This document shows, piece after piece, positions 20,065 through 30,619 of a DNA stretch of 64,000 nucleotides. The notes under the pieces were generated by a model. The model searched no databases, was not told where the DNA came from, and saw nothing but the letters and a program-made list of their open reading frames with translations. The stretch comes from an uncultured Rhodospirillaceae bacterium (lineage in GTDB: Bacteria > Pseudomonadota > Alphaproteobacteria > Rhodospirillales > Rhodospirillaceae), in the NCBI GenBank assembly GCA_943787205.1, contig CALSLN010000014.1:124001-188000 (forward strand), given 5' to 3'. A program made the translations under genes and the position numbers. Within the stretch, counting starts at the first letter, position 1. Each line of letters opens with the position of its first letter.

Positions 20065-20748
20065 CTAACCGTCGTGCCCTGCGTAACTCATGGCTTCGCG
20101 TTCGACGAACCATAAATCTGAGTAACTACAATTTTTGTAGTCTTCAAAATACGGTCCGCCCTCAGTGTAATGAAGGAGGGAAACGTCTTCCGATGGCAGT
20201 GTGGGGTCGTAATCTACAAGATGGTTCCAGCGCGCTGGTAATTCTCCAATCAGGGAATCATCATTTAGCCATTTAAACTGATGGAGCTCTAAACCGGATG
20301 CGGTGTTAACGTATTCAGGTGTAAGCGCTTTGCAGCGTGCGTTGTTAAACAGGATGACGCTCGACCAGTTCTTTTTCTCGTATTTGCTTTGGGGCTGATC
20401 CAGGAATTTTTTGTCTTCCTTTGGTTCGTGCTGATGTTTGACAACTTGGATGGCATATTGGTCATCCCTGATCGACCAAAGTGTGGATATGTCGTCTAGC
20501 ATGAGCATGTCGCAGTCGCAAAATAATGACCAACCTTGATAGTTAGAAAGGTGTGGAACTAGAAAGCGCGAAAACGAAAACTCTGTGGACTGCAGTGGGT
20601 GATTCTCGCGGTGAAATACGCCTTCTAATTGCGATAGCAATAGCGGAGAAATTTCAACGGGCTGAGAGGCGCGCGCGTGAATGCTGTGCGACAAAACATG
20701 AAAGGCGACAGCCTCTCGGCTATCATATCCGATGAAAACGCGGATCAT
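20065..20748 (-). CDS. GT8-like glycosyltransferase
   Basis: MIRVFIGYDSREAVAFHVLSHSI start, DxD-like SLFCDCDMLMLDDI, LHYTEGGPYFEDY. Confidence 0.65.
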   Translation of the reverse strand: MIRVFIGYDSREAVAFHVLSHSIHARASQPVEISPLLLSQLEGVFHRENHPLQSTEFSFSRFLVPHLSNYQGWSLFCDCDMLMLDDISTLWSIRDDQYAIQVVKHQHEPKEDKKFLDQPQSKYEKKNWSSVILFNNARCKALTPEYVNTASGLELHQFKWLNDDSLIGELPARWNHLVDYDPTLPSEDVSLLHYTEGGPYFEDYKNCSYSDLWFVEREAMSYAGHDG

Positions 20749-20826
20749 AGTCTCGTTCCTGTATCCTGGTTGGGTGCATGGCTGTTTTAGACCCTATGCT
20801 CACACTCAAAACAAGTGTCGGCTATT

Positions 20827-23800
20827 TCAGTTTAGCGGCTCAAGCCAATCTATGGCCTCTTGAATGGCGTGAGTCCAATCCCCAGGCGTGTTTTGGCGAC
20901 AAATTCGCATGGACGGGTACCAAGGGCTATCCCTGCGCTCTCTGAGCCAGTACCAAAAGCCGCCATAACCGCTTGGCACTATGGTGGCGACTGGCACCCC
21001 AAGGGCTCCAGCCATGTGGGCTGTAGAATTGCTGATCGATATTGTTGCGTCCATGGCAGCGACCTGCGCGGCGCTTTGGTCCAAGTCATTGGTTGTATCG
21101 ATCAGCTCATCAAAAACAAATCGACCTTCCGAGAAATTGGATAAGGTTGATGTCTCTTCTCCGGATGCCGAGTATTGGAGGCTGACAAATAGATAACGAT
21201 CATCGCCAAGGAGTCGCGCCCAGCTCTCAAGGGGGGGAGTCTTTAAGCTCCCCGCGCGCGCGCTGCTGGTCCAGGATAAACCGATAATTTTGCGTCCGTC
21301 TGCTTGCCGCTCATATCGGGATCTCAGCGATGATGTTGTCGCTGGATCTGCTTGGAGGTAGCCGTTGGGTTCGGTCGATATACTCGTATCTGTTTGAAGA
21401 TGCCTGACAGCTGTCCATGCTGGGCAGCTAATGTCCGCAAGTTTGGTTTCCTCAGAGGGTGGGTTTTGTCGAGATATTACCCTTATTGACGGAAACGAGC
21501 GGCGCACCAAGCCACAAATTCGTGAGTCACACTCTATCATGATCTCATGACTACGAGGTGCAGTTAGGTGATCGCGCAAAGCGCTTAGCGATAGCAGTTC
21601 GTCACCAATCCCTTGCTCTGTCCAGATCAGTACAGTTCTGTCGTTTATGTCATCGCCATTCCATCTTGGGGCTGTGAACGGTCGGTTTGATACGCCAAGC
21701 CTTGTCGGGTAGTGCCGCCACTCGTATTCGCGTAGCCCATCGTCGAGTCTGCCGGCCCGAAGCAAAACAAGCGCTTTGACCTGGTGGCACTCAGCGTCCT
21801 GTGGGTGTTTCTCGATGTACGCGTTCAAGACCTCTAGAGCTGCGTCAGTTTTGTTGAGATCGGATAGGGTGGACCCAAGGCGCGTTGCCGCGTCTAATGA
21901 ATCGGGGGCGATTGAAAGGGCATTTTCGAAGATATGGACTGCGAGCTCAGGCTTTTCATTTTCCCGCATGCATGTGCCCAGGTTTAAGATCGCCGGTATC
22001 GACTTTGGGTTATGCGCTAAGGCGCGGTGTAAGTTTATAGCAGCGTCAGAAAAGCGTCGTAGGTTCATGTAGGCTGTGGCTAAGTTGCTGAGTGCTTGTG
22101 CTGAACTCGGATTCAGGTCTGCTGCCTTCGATAATATGGTAATAGCCTTCTCGTTCTCGTTCAGTTCTATCAGGAGGTTCCCTAGGCGAAGGGTTGCCCT
22201 GAAATTCTTAGGGTCAAGAAAGATGGATCGTGCATATGCATCAACCGCTTCAGTTGGTTTGCTCAGTTTTTCCAGGCTCTGGCCCAATCCTTCCCACGCG
22301 TGCGGCTCATCTGGGCTGATGTGTATCACGCTTTTGAAGCCGTGATACGCGTCAACGAAGCCCCCACCCTCTAGTTTCTGGCGTGCATTCAGGAGTTGTT
22401 GATCTATACCCGCTGCCGCGTGACCTGAGGCGTCGTCGTTCATTGTACTTCGCTCAGGTGTCTGATTTTTTTCGCAATTTGCGTCAATGCATGAGTCCAA
22501 ATCAAAGGCATCATCAGATTCGTATATTTGCACTGATGGGTACCACAAACTCGTAGGCTGACCCTTGAACCAATACCAAAAACGACCTGTATGCTTAGGG
22601 ACGAGCAGGGCTGTGGGGATGCCCAGTCCGCCAGCTATATGCGCTGTGGTGTTACTAATCGTTACAACAAAATCCATAGCTGCGACTTGAGCAGTTGCTA
22701 GCTCCATATCCACGAGTGGATCTACCGAGGTGTCGCTGATCCATCGATCGGCACCCGCTTCTGAAAGCGTCGCCAAGTCTTCAGCTGATGGGCTGTATTG
22801 AAGGGAAATATATTGGGCTTCGGTGTCTTTGATTAAGGATGCAGTGAGGTCGGGGGAAAGACTCTTTAATCGCCCCACTTCCGGAGCACCGCTGTACCAT
22901 GATATAACCCAACCAGCGGTTTTTCCTGACGCTTGCTCTTCGTAATTTCGGCGCAGCTTTTTCCGTTTTTGAGAATTCGGTTGTAGGGTCGGAGAGCCAG
23001 AATTTGATCCAAAAGACTGAACCGCTGGGCGCAATAGTTGGCCAAGGTCGCCGAGAGACATTTGTATGTCGATGCCCCTGTCTAACGCTTCCGCTGGCAG
23101 GGGTTGTTTGCGTTCGACAACGCGCACACCTTTTAGGCTTCTTTTTAGGACTGGCACCATTCGCTTAGAACACAACAGAGTTATGGCTTTGGCGGTCTTT
23201 GCTAAATCTCGCAGCAAAGTAGCGGTGAGTATCTCTTCTCCTATTCCTTGTTCAGTCCACACAAGAACATGTTTTCCATTCAAGCTTTCGCCATTCCATA
23301 CAGGAAAGGGGAAGTGGGCATAAACTATATTCGCCCCAGCTCTGCCAAAGCGATGACGCAGTAATGGCCAGCCTTCGTTGAATTGTTTGTCGATCAACAA
23401 AGCCATAGAAAGAGAAGATGCGGCATCCGCAACACTCTTTTGCTCTTTTATAAGTTCGCTAAACACCTGTCGACTTTCGTCGAGTTTGCCAATCTCAGAC
23501 AGGAACGTGCCCAGCGACATTCTAATGCCAACCATGTCTGGTTTTAACGCATGCGCTTTCAGCAATGCGTCCAGACCCAACTGCAACTGTCCGTTTTCCC
23601 GTCTTGCTTTCGCCAGGGCATCTAAGGCTGCTATTTGATCTGGGTTAATTGTCAGCGCTCGCTCGAGATCTTCTATCGCTTCGTCTAGCTGGCCTGTAGA
23701 CTTTAATACATTAGCGCGATCTATCAGGAAGTCGACGGATTCCAAACCTTTATGTGTTGCGGCGTTTAGCGTCTCCAGTGCGTCTTCTGGCCGGCCCATC

Positions 23801-24924
23801 TCACAGTAATATTTTGCTACCAGTCGGTTGAGGGTCACGTCTTTTTGGCCTGCCTCCAATGCGGCTTTAGCGGCTAGGCCGGCCTGAGGCACTTGTTTCG
23901 ATCTGAAGTACGCGAACGCCAGAGCTGTAAGGTGGTCCGCTAAAGCAAAGCCAGGGGTTCTTTGAGCTTTAAAATGTGCGAGATCGATGGCTACTTTGGC
24001 TATCGGTGTCGCCCAGTCACCCCTAGTTGGTTGTCTGTATAGTGTTGCCGATCTATGCCAGGGGCTGTCCGTTCTGTCTGTAAACCAAGGCCAATAGAGG
24101 CCCTCGCCAATGGTGTGGTCTAAGAGGACCCAGGTCGGAATGCCGAGTGCCCCAGCTGCATGTGCAGCAGTATTTGATGTAGAGATTACTAAGTCTAGGC
24201 TGGCGATTTGCGCTAGGTGCCCATCAATATCTGCAATGGGGTCGGCCGAAGATTCATAGTCGACGGACAGCCCTGTCGCAGCCCTAAATGTTTCGATCTC
24301 TTTTTCTACGGATCCGTACTGAAGGCTAACAAATTTGATTCCTGGAACGGTGAGGATGGCGCGCATGGAATCGAGAGCTAATGATTTCTCTGATCCTGTA
24401 AGAACATTTAGGCTGCGCCATGCAATTCCTACCTTTAAGAAATCTTCGCTCTCTAGAAAATTATTCTCAGCCCGTTTTTGCAGGCGGGTGTGGTCGGCTT
24501 TGATACGTGGCGGGCACGCTTTGAAGTCATCTAATGACCGCCGTATCCACCTGCCAAGGTCTGCCAACGAACATTGAAAATCGGCGGTTTCTGGTGTGAC
24601 GTGATACGTTTCGCCATCAACAACTGTGACGCTCGGGAATGATCGCGCGAGAATTGGCTTTAGGCGCCCCGTGGTCGCGATCACGCAAGACGCCGCTGTT
24701 TCTGTGACTTCATCGATCAGCTGGAAAACAGGAATGTTTCTCCAGGACCTTGCTCCGTCCAGATTAGAATTGATTTGTTGGTCAGGTCTTCTCCCTGCCA
24801 GATGGGCAGCGGATAGTTGGGATCTTTGTTTGGGTTTTCCGTGGCTTTTTTCCGCCACGAATATGCATCCCATGCTTCCCCAAGTCGTCCCAGCGCGAAG
24901 CATGCGTCGGCTCTGTGAATCCAT
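20827..24924 (-). CDS. giant multi-module TPR-GT9-like protein (3' portion: end of GT module 1 plus two full TPR-GT units)
   Basis: Three SNTAAH/SNTTAH/SNSTAH motifs. N-terminus before residue ~70 is out of frame with the true upstream part (24717-25595). Internal Met at 22443 begins the last unit. Confidence 0.8.
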   Translation of the reverse strand: MDSQSRRMLRAGTTWGSMGCIFVAEKSHGKPKQRSQLSAAHLAGRRPDQQINSNLDGARSWRNIPVFQLIDEVTETAASCVIATTGRLKPILARSFPSVTVVDGETYHVTPETADFQCSLADLGRWIRRSLDDFKACPPRIKADHTRLQKRAENNFLESEDFLKVGIAWRSLNVLTGSEKSLALDSMRAILTVPGIKFVSLQYGSVEKEIETFRAATGLSVDYESSADPIADIDGHLAQIASLDLVISTSNTAAHAAGALGIPTWVLLDHTIGEGLYWPWFTDRTDSPWHRSATLYRQPTRGDWATPIAKVAIDLAHFKAQRTPGFALADHLTALAFAYFRSKQVPQAGLAAKAALEAGQKDVTLNRLVAKYYCEMGRPEDALETLNAATHKGLESVDFLIDRANVLKSTGQLDEAIEDLERALTINPDQIAALDALAKARRENGQLQLGLDALLKAHALKPDMVGIRMSLGTFLSEIGKLDESRQVFSELIKEQKSVADAASSLSMALLIDKQFNEGWPLLRHRFGRAGANIVYAHFPFPVWNGESLNGKHVLVWTEQGIGEEILTATLLRDLAKTAKAITLLCSKRMVPVLKRSLKGVRVVERKQPLPAEALDRGIDIQMSLGDLGQLLRPAVQSFGSNSGSPTLQPNSQKRKKLRRNYEEQASGKTAGWVISWYSGAPEVGRLKSLSPDLTASLIKDTEAQYISLQYSPSAEDLATLSEAGADRWISDTSVDPLVDMELATAQVAAMDFVVTISNTTAHIAGGLGIPTALLVPKHTGRFWYWFKGQPTSLWYPSVQIYESDDAFDLDSCIDANCEKNQTPERSTMNDDASGHAAAGIDQQLLNARQKLEGGGFVDAYHGFKSVIHISPDEPHAWEGLGQSLEKLSKPTEAVDAYARSIFLDPKNFRATLRLGNLLIELNENEKAITILSKAADLNPSSAQALSNLATAYMNLRRFSDAAINLHRALAHNPKSIPAILNLGTCMRENEKPELAVHIFENALSIAPDSLDAATRLGSTLSDLNKTDAALEVLNAYIEKHPQDAECHQVKALVLLRAGRLDDGLREYEWRHYPTRLGVSNRPFTAPRWNGDDINDRTVLIWTEQGIGDELLSLSALRDHLTAPRSHEIMIECDSRICGLVRRSFPSIRVISRQNPPSEETKLADISCPAWTAVRHLQTDTSISTEPNGYLQADPATTSSLRSRYERQADGRKIIGLSWTSSARAGSLKTPPLESWARLLGDDRYLFVSLQYSASGEETSTLSNFSEGRFVFDELIDTTNDLDQSAAQVAAMDATISISNSTAHMAGALGVPVATIVPSGYGGFWYWLRERRDSPWYPSMRICRQNTPGDWTHAIQEAIDWLEPLN

Positions 24925-25595
24925 AACCGACTTGATTCGGGGAGGTGTCGAACGCCTCGATCAACTAAATCAATGCAGGCTAAAAATTCGTTTTGCCGTT
25001 TGTAAAACCTGCACCCGTTATCATAGAGGCTTTCGCTAGTTGGGTTTTGTGCGGCGCCTTCTTCTATCGTCGATAAGGCGTCATCAATTTGGCCAAGATC
25101 ACTAAAGCATATTGCTAAATTGTTCCATGCTTGTGCTCTCTTTGGATCAAGTCGTATGACGCGCGTGTACGACAGGGCTGCTTCGTAAATTAGACCGTTG
25201 CTCTGAAGAATTAGGCCCAGATTGAAAAGAGCTTCTGGGAATCTGGGCTGCAGCTGAACTGCTTTGTTTATTAAATTAATACCAGTCTGAACGTCGTTCG
25301 ATTGTCCGATAAGAACGCCCAGCAGGTGAAGGGCATCAGGATGTTCAGGATTGCTTTGTAGGACCTGTCTATACCCTTGCTCGGCCTCGGCGAGTCGACC
25401 CGCAGCATGACACTGCGACGCGTGTGCCAAGATAGGCGCTACATTTACTTGGGGCCGGGCCAATTTAGTATCCAGTCCTCTAGATCTTTGCGAACGACGG
25501 ACAGTGGGGTTGCCCAATTGCCGGCATTCGGTTGCCGAAAGAGTTTCATCGACGGGTACCATAAGCAATCGGCCCGGTCGAGAAACCAATACCAC
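24717..25595 (-). CDS. 5' portion of the giant TPR-GT gene, split by an apparent frameshift
   Basis: TPRs then WTEQGPGETFLFSS* ; adding one base restores SSLIDEVTETAASCVIATTGRLKPILARSFP in the 20827-24924 frame. True start is probably near 25445 (no obvious ATG). Confidence 0.7.
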   Translation of the reverse strand: MVLVSRPGRLLMVPVDETLSATECRQLGNPTVRRSQRSRGLDTKLARPQVNVAPILAHASQCHAAGRLAEAEQGYRQVLQSNPEHPDALHLLGVLIGQSNDVQTGINLINKAVQLQPRFPEALFNLGLILQSNGLIYEAALSYTRVIRLDPKRAQAWNNLAICFSDLGQIDDALSTIEEGAAQNPTSESLYDNGCRFYKRQNEFLACIDLVDRGVRHLPESSRLWIHRADACFALGRLGEAWDAYSWRKKATENPNKDPNYPLPIWQGEDLTNKSILIWTEQGPGETFLFSS

Positions 25596-27049
25596 GGCTG
25601 GCCGGTACCGTCAGGAACTAGCGTCAATACATCAATGCCTATTGCACCAGCAACATGAACCGTCGTGTTGCTTGTTGAAATCACCAGGTCCGTGGCCGCG
25701 ACTTGGCTAGCAAACGCGTCCATATCTGAGAGTGGATCAATATCGTGATCTTTAAAAATTTCGATGCCCATCTGATCTTTGAACACTGATAATTCCTCAT
25801 CCGTGTCGCCGTACTGTAAGCATACAAAATGTGCGTCAATGGACTTTAGGGTGTCGCCCCAATCTAATAACTTTGTACTCTTCTGGTGACCGGCGGCGTC
25901 ATTGTTAGACCGCCATGATATTCCGATAGTAGGTCGGGTTCCTTGGCCCTCTGTATAATTTGAACGCAGGCCTTGCGTTCGTTTAGCGTCGGTTACCAGG
26001 TAAGGGGACGATGCGCCGAAGCTATCGAGGTTTTGGCGCGTGTTGAGGCCAACTTCCGTCAGTGAAGCTTGGAGTTCAAACCCTCTCGTCGCTTGCTCGG
26101 GTAGCTGGGTATCCCCGCGAACAATTACCTGGCATGACGGAAAAGATCTCATGAATAATGGCGCTACTCTGGCTGAGCATGCCAGCGTGATATGAGCGCC
26201 ACTGTGGAGTAAATCTCCGAACATTGTGCCCATCAATATTTCATCGCCTGGGCCCTGTTCTGTCCATATAAGCAAAGATTTTCCGGTTAGGTCTTCTCCG
26301 CTCCAAAACGGCGCGTCTGAGGAGCCATGGCTCGTCTTGGTTTGGGGCCATGGACCTCTCGACGCATAGGCCTTCCACCCTGCTTCGAGATTACCAGTTG
26401 TAAGCAAGCCAAGGGCATGCCGGTAGGCTGCCTCGTGATATTGAGGCTCTCTATTTAGGAGAGCTGCATAAATTTCTATGCTTGATGCCAGTTCTTTTCG
26501 GTTCTCTCTGGTCACGGCCAGGTTGATCCAAGCGGGTGCATAAATTGGATCTAAGACGAGGGACTGATTAAAGGCATGGTCAGCTTTCTCGAATGAGTTG
26601 TTTGCCATGCAGCAGCATCCTAGCTGGTACCAAACCTTGGAGTTGGGGGCTCCAGTCTCGACTGTTCGCTCATACGCGGCGATGGCCTCGCTTAGTCGTC
26701 CAGTTCGCTCTAATGCTATCGCGAGTTCCAGCCATACATCACTTCTGGCAGGCCATTCATTCGACACAGATATAAAAGTGAGAGATGCGTCATCATGGCG
26801 TCCCAGGTCACGATAAGTCTTGCCGAGATTGAACCGTGCCTCTGTCATCGACGGCGCTAAGTCGAGGGCTTTTTCAAAGTGTTCTAACGCTGAATCTGGG
26901 CGTTGTTCAGCGGATAGAATCGCTCCCATTAGGTGGTGCGCATTTGCGTTGTCAGGCTCAGCTTCAAGTGCAGAGGAACATTGCTGCTCTGCGTCAGCAA
27001 ATCGTCGGTTTTGAAAATTCAACAGAGCGTTTTCGAAACTAGAGTTCAT
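25445..27049 (-). CDS. TPR-GT9-like glycosyltransferase fusion
   Basis: TPRs plus WTEQGPGDEILMG, ISWRSNN, VCLQYGD, DLVISTSNTTVHVAGAIGIDVLTLVP, CLWYPSMKLFRQ. Confidence 0.85.
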   Translation of the reverse strand: MNSSFENALLNFQNRRFADAEQQCSSALEAEPDNANAHHLMGAILSAEQRPDSALEHFEKALDLAPSMTEARFNLGKTYRDLGRHDDASLTFISVSNEWPARSDVWLELAIALERTGRLSEAIAAYERTVETGAPNSKVWYQLGCCCMANNSFEKADHAFNQSLVLDPIYAPAWINLAVTRENRKELASSIEIYAALLNREPQYHEAAYRHALGLLTTGNLEAGWKAYASRGPWPQTKTSHGSSDAPFWSGEDLTGKSLLIWTEQGPGDEILMGTMFGDLLHSGAHITLACSARVAPLFMRSFPSCQVIVRGDTQLPEQATRGFELQASLTEVGLNTRQNLDSFGASSPYLVTDAKRTQGLRSNYTEGQGTRPTIGISWRSNNDAAGHQKSTKLLDWGDTLKSIDAHFVCLQYGDTDEELSVFKDQMGIEIFKDHDIDPLSDMDAFASQVAATDLVISTSNTTVHVAGAIGIDVLTLVPDGTGQPWYWFLDRADCLWYPSMKLFRQPNAGNWATPLSVVRKDLEDWILNWPGPK

Positions 27050-27101
27050 AGTCGCTTAGCATGCCGTGGTACGGGGACGAATGGATATGATGCTCAATCA
27101 T

Positions 27102-29147
27102 TTAGGGGCGTGTCGAGGGCGTGATTAGTGCCGTTTCTTTTTGGTGTAATCGATCCGCAACTTCCTTCAAGACGCTGCCCCAGCCTTCGTTATATCCATG
27201 ACGGAATAGTGTCATTGATTCATACCACGGGCTGGTCTGACCTTCCATGAACCAGTACCAAACCCGACCAGGTCCAGTAGGCGTTAGTGTCCATGTCGGA
27301 ACACCCAGCGCGCCAGCCAAGTGGGCGGTTGTATTCGAAATAGTTATAACCAGGTCCATCGCGGCGATCTGAGCGGCAAACACATCGAGGTCGCCCATTG
27401 GGTCAATGTCACGGTCATCAACGAGATCTATTCCGGGTATGTTGTTTACCGATTCGATCTCATTTCGCCCCTCGCCGTATTGCAAGCTGACGAATGTTGC
27501 CGGGGTGTCGGATAAAATAGGCTGCCATTGCGTCAATGGAGTCGACTTGAAGTGTGCCTGGCTAGTGAGCCCACTCCACCATGAAATGCCTATTAGGGGT
27601 GTGTTGTCAGCGGAAGCCCGGTACTTCTCACGAATCGATCTGGTTAATTCAGGGTCCGCTTTGAGGTAAGGCTTTGACGAAATGTCACTCGGCTTATCGT
27701 AAAGAGAGCAGTTCATGTCCAGGGTTGAGCAATGAAAATCAAAGGATTTGTTTGTTAGTTCAGCAATTGGAGGATCGGAAGCCGGGTAGATATCTACGTC
27801 TGGAAAGGAGCGTTGAAAAAGTGTGGTAAGTCTTGGTGAGCATTCTAAGGCGCAGTAATTTGCCTTAGAGGCAATGACCGAAGCGCACCGCGCAAAAATA
27901 ACTTGGTCCCCCATGCCTTGCTCACCCCAGAGTAGAATGTTTTTTCCATCAATGGTCTCGTTTGCCCATGATGGCCATTCCCATTCGCGGCCGATGGAGG
28001 GATTCTCTTTGTCAAACCGATGCTTGTGTTCGGACACGCTAGAGCTAATTTGGCCTGCGGTCATTTTTGCTAAGCTTCGGTTGTAACGTATGCCCTTCGA
28101 ATCTGGCTTTAACTCAATGGCGCGATCAAAGTGTGTCAACGCTTGGTCAGCGGCGTCCATATGCAAAAGTAAATTGCCTAGATTGTTGTGGGCGTCTGCA
28201 TAGTTTGGGTCTAGCGACAACGCTTTTTCATAGTAGAGTTTCGCACCCTCAAGGTCGCCCATCTGTTGTCGAATGCGTCCCATGTTGGTTAAAGCGCTGT
28301 GTGAATCTGGTTTAATATTTAGAGAGCGAACGACAAACGATTCGGCGTCTTTCCATTTGCCTGTGTCGTATAGATAGCCACCGAAGCTATTCAGATAATT
28401 CTCATTGTTTGGTGCCCGCTCAACCAGCAATTTAAACGCAGTCAGGGCGTCCTCATGCCGGTTCAACAAGCGAAAGGTAGTTGCTTGTGCGAGCAACATG
28501 GTGTCGTTAGACGGCCAGCTTTTCCGGGCGGTGTTCACGTGCTTTAGCGCGTCATTGAATCGCTCGGCTTTCAGTAACTGCTGAACATAAATCTCTATCA
28601 AGTCTGTATTTTCGGGATGGATATCTAAGGCGTCTTCAAGGACAGAAATTGCTTGGTCGACACGGCCTAGCCCTACAAGGCAGGTTGCATACCCCAGCGT
28701 CGCTGCTGCGTGACTTGGCGTTAATTCTAGAAATTTTTCAAGTGTTTCCGCGCCCATTTCGAAACGCTCAGAATCAAGGCAAGCTTTCGCTAAATTGAAA
28801 AAGGCTTTTGGGTCTTGAGGTGATAGTTCAGCGACGCGGCCGAGTTCTTCTATGGCCTGGTCTGACAGCCCAAGGGCTGCGAATGCCGCGCCAAGGGTGC
28901 TGCGGGCAGCAATGTGATTTGGCTGATTCTCTAGGCATGTCTGTAACAAAGGAACCGCGTTTTCCGCATCTCCGCGCTGCCAGAGCACAGTCCCTAGCAA
29001 ATACTGAGTCTCGGCTTCAGACGGTTTTGCGGACAGTACGGTTCGATATCCGCGTTCTGCAGCATCAAGATCACCTCGTTGATGCGCAGATACGGCATCG
29101 GAATAAACTTTTGAAGTATCGTCGGGCACGTCAGACTGGCACTGCAC
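27102..29147 (-). CDS. TPR-GT9-like glycosyltransferase fusion
   Basis: Long TPR region plus WGEQGMGDQVIFA, ISWWSG, VSLQYGE, DLVITISNTTAHLAGALGVPTWTLTP, SPWYESMTLFR. Confidence 0.85.
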   Translation of the reverse strand: MQCQSDVPDDTSKVYSDAVSAHQRGDLDAAERGYRTVLSAKPSEAETQYLLGTVLWQRGDAENAVPLLQTCLENQPNHIAARSTLGAAFAALGLSDQAIEELGRVAELSPQDPKAFFNLAKACLDSERFEMGAETLEKFLELTPSHAAATLGYATCLVGLGRVDQAISVLEDALDIHPENTDLIEIYVQQLLKAERFNDALKHVNTARKSWPSNDTMLLAQATTFRLLNRHEDALTAFKLLVERAPNNENYLNSFGGYLYDTGKWKDAESFVVRSLNIKPDSHSALTNMGRIRQQMGDLEGAKLYYEKALSLDPNYADAHNNLGNLLLHMDAADQALTHFDRAIELKPDSKGIRYNRSLAKMTAGQISSSVSEHKHRFDKENPSIGREWEWPSWANETIDGKNILLWGEQGMGDQVIFARCASVIASKANYCALECSPRLTTLFQRSFPDVDIYPASDPPIAELTNKSFDFHCSTLDMNCSLYDKPSDISSKPYLKADPELTRSIREKYRASADNTPLIGISWWSGLTSQAHFKSTPLTQWQPILSDTPATFVSLQYGEGRNEIESVNNIPGIDLVDDRDIDPMGDLDVFAAQIAAMDLVITISNTTAHLAGALGVPTWTLTPTGPGRVWYWFMEGQTSPWYESMTLFRHGYNEGWGSVLKEVADRLHQKETALITPSTRP

Positions 29148-29185
29148 AAAGGTAGTTGGGTGTTATTCGGCTTATGGTTTGGGGA

Positions 29186-30619
29186 TTATTCGTCATCCAT
29201 GCCGACCTGACCAGCGACTCTTATGACCTCCTCAACGGAGGTTAAGCCCATGGCAGCTTTAATAAGGCCATCTTCTAAAAGAGTACGGAAGTCGCCTTGC
29301 TCAGCGGATTTGTGCAGCTCGTGTACGGGCCTGTTTTGCATCACCAAATCAGCGATACCATCAGTGACCGCGGCCATTTCATACAGGCCCATCCGCCCTC
29401 GATAGCCTGTGTGCTGGCAAGCGTCACAACCCGCAGACGCAACCCAATCCGGAGATGCCGTCACGAAATTAGAGAATCGGTTTTGAATTGATTCGTACTT
29501 TGCAACAATCGGTTTGGGCGGTGTAGCTGAAGTCTTGCATTCTATGCAAACTCGTCTGGCGAGCCGCTGAGCCATAACCGCTCGCACCGACGACGCGACC
29601 AAGAATGGCTCCACGCCCATGTCGATTAACCTGGTAAATGCACTTAGAGAATCATTGGTGTGCAAGGTCGAGAACACCATGTGGCCGGTCAATGATGCTT
29701 GGACTGCAATTTCTGCAGTTTCCAGATCACGTATTTCGCCAATCATGATTGTGTCAGGGTCTTGCCGGAGAATGGACCTGAGTGCGCGTGCAAACGTGTA
29801 CCCAATTTCAGATTTGGTTTGGACTTGCGTGACGCCGTGAACGTTATACTCAACTGGATCCTCGACGGTGATAATTTTTTTCTTGCCGTCGATGATGTGT
29901 TCGAGCGTTGCTTTTAGCGTTGTGGATTTTCCCGAGCCTGTCGGACCAGTAACCAGAATAATTCCGTATGGCTCTTTGACGAGAGTGGAGAAAACTTCGA
30001 AATGGTCTTGAGCCATTCCTATACGATCAAGGGAAAAATCCTTCTGTTCTTTCAGCAACAGCCTCATGACGATGGACTCGCCCCAAACACCGGGCAGAGA
30101 TGAAACACGAACATCAAGGTCTTTGCCACTAATTCGCATTCCAATGCGGCCGTCTTGTGGGAGGCGACGTTCGGCAATATCAATTCCTGATATCAACTTG
30201 ATGCGAGAGGCAACGGCGTCAAACCTATTGCGTGGCAGCGTCAGGCGAGTTTGCAAAACACCGTCAACGCGATATCTGATATCGAAATCTTGTTCGCGAG
30301 GCTCCACATGAATATCAGAGGCGCCTTCGTTAACAGCTTGCGCCAGAGTGTTAGAAACAAGCTCCACAACGGGCGCCTCTTCGGCTAGCTCCCTCAGAAG
30401 CGCGACGTCGTCTCCGACATCAATCGTGTCGCCAATGATGTGCTGCTTAACAAGATCAAGCATGAAGTCTAGGTCGCGGCTAGATGTTAGCCACCATGTC
30501 ACTGATTCGCTTCTAAAAGCGCCACTCACCGTTTCTTGTAGGCTAGAGTCTAGGGGGGTCGCGACTGATGCAATTGGGTGTGCCGTCGTCTTCATTTCGC
30601 CAAAGAAGGGCACCTGCAT
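29186..30619 (-). CDS. gspE: type II secretion ATPase GspE (C-terminal, catalytic part)
   Basis: Walker A GPTGSGKST, ASDIHVEP, Asp/His boxes, IMIGEIRDLETAEIA, zinc-binding CIEC...CDAC. Confidence 0.93.
   Translation of the reverse strand: MQVPFFGEMKTTAHPIASVATPLDSSLQETVSGAFRSESVTWWLTSSRDLDFMLDLVKQHIIGDTIDVGDDVALLRELAEEAPVVELVSNTLAQAVNEGASDIHVEPREQDFDIRYRVDGVLQTRLTLPRNRFDAVASRIKLISGIDIAERRLPQDGRIGMRISGKDLDVRVSSLPGVWGESIVMRLLLKEQKDFSLDRIGMAQDHFEVFSTLVKEPYGIILVTGPTGSGKSTTLKATLEHIIDGKKKIITVEDPVEYNVHGVTQVQTKSEIGYTFARALRSILRQDPDTIMIGEIRDLETAEIAVQASLTGHMVFSTLHTNDSLSAFTRLIDMGVEPFLVASSVRAVMAQRLARRVCIECKTSATPPKPIVAKYESIQNRFSNFVTASPDWVASAGCDACQHTGYRGRMGLYEMAAVTDGIADLVMQNRPVHELHKSAEQGDFRTLLEDGLIKAAMGLTSVEEVIRVAGQVGMDDE

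Noticed and set aside
14592-29147. Calling the TPR fusions classical O-GlcNAc transferases (GT41)
   Set aside because: Their C-terminal motifs (LQYG, SNTTAHxAGALG) look like GT9/heptosyltransferase-type, unlike the GT41 motif seen only at 33506-34222
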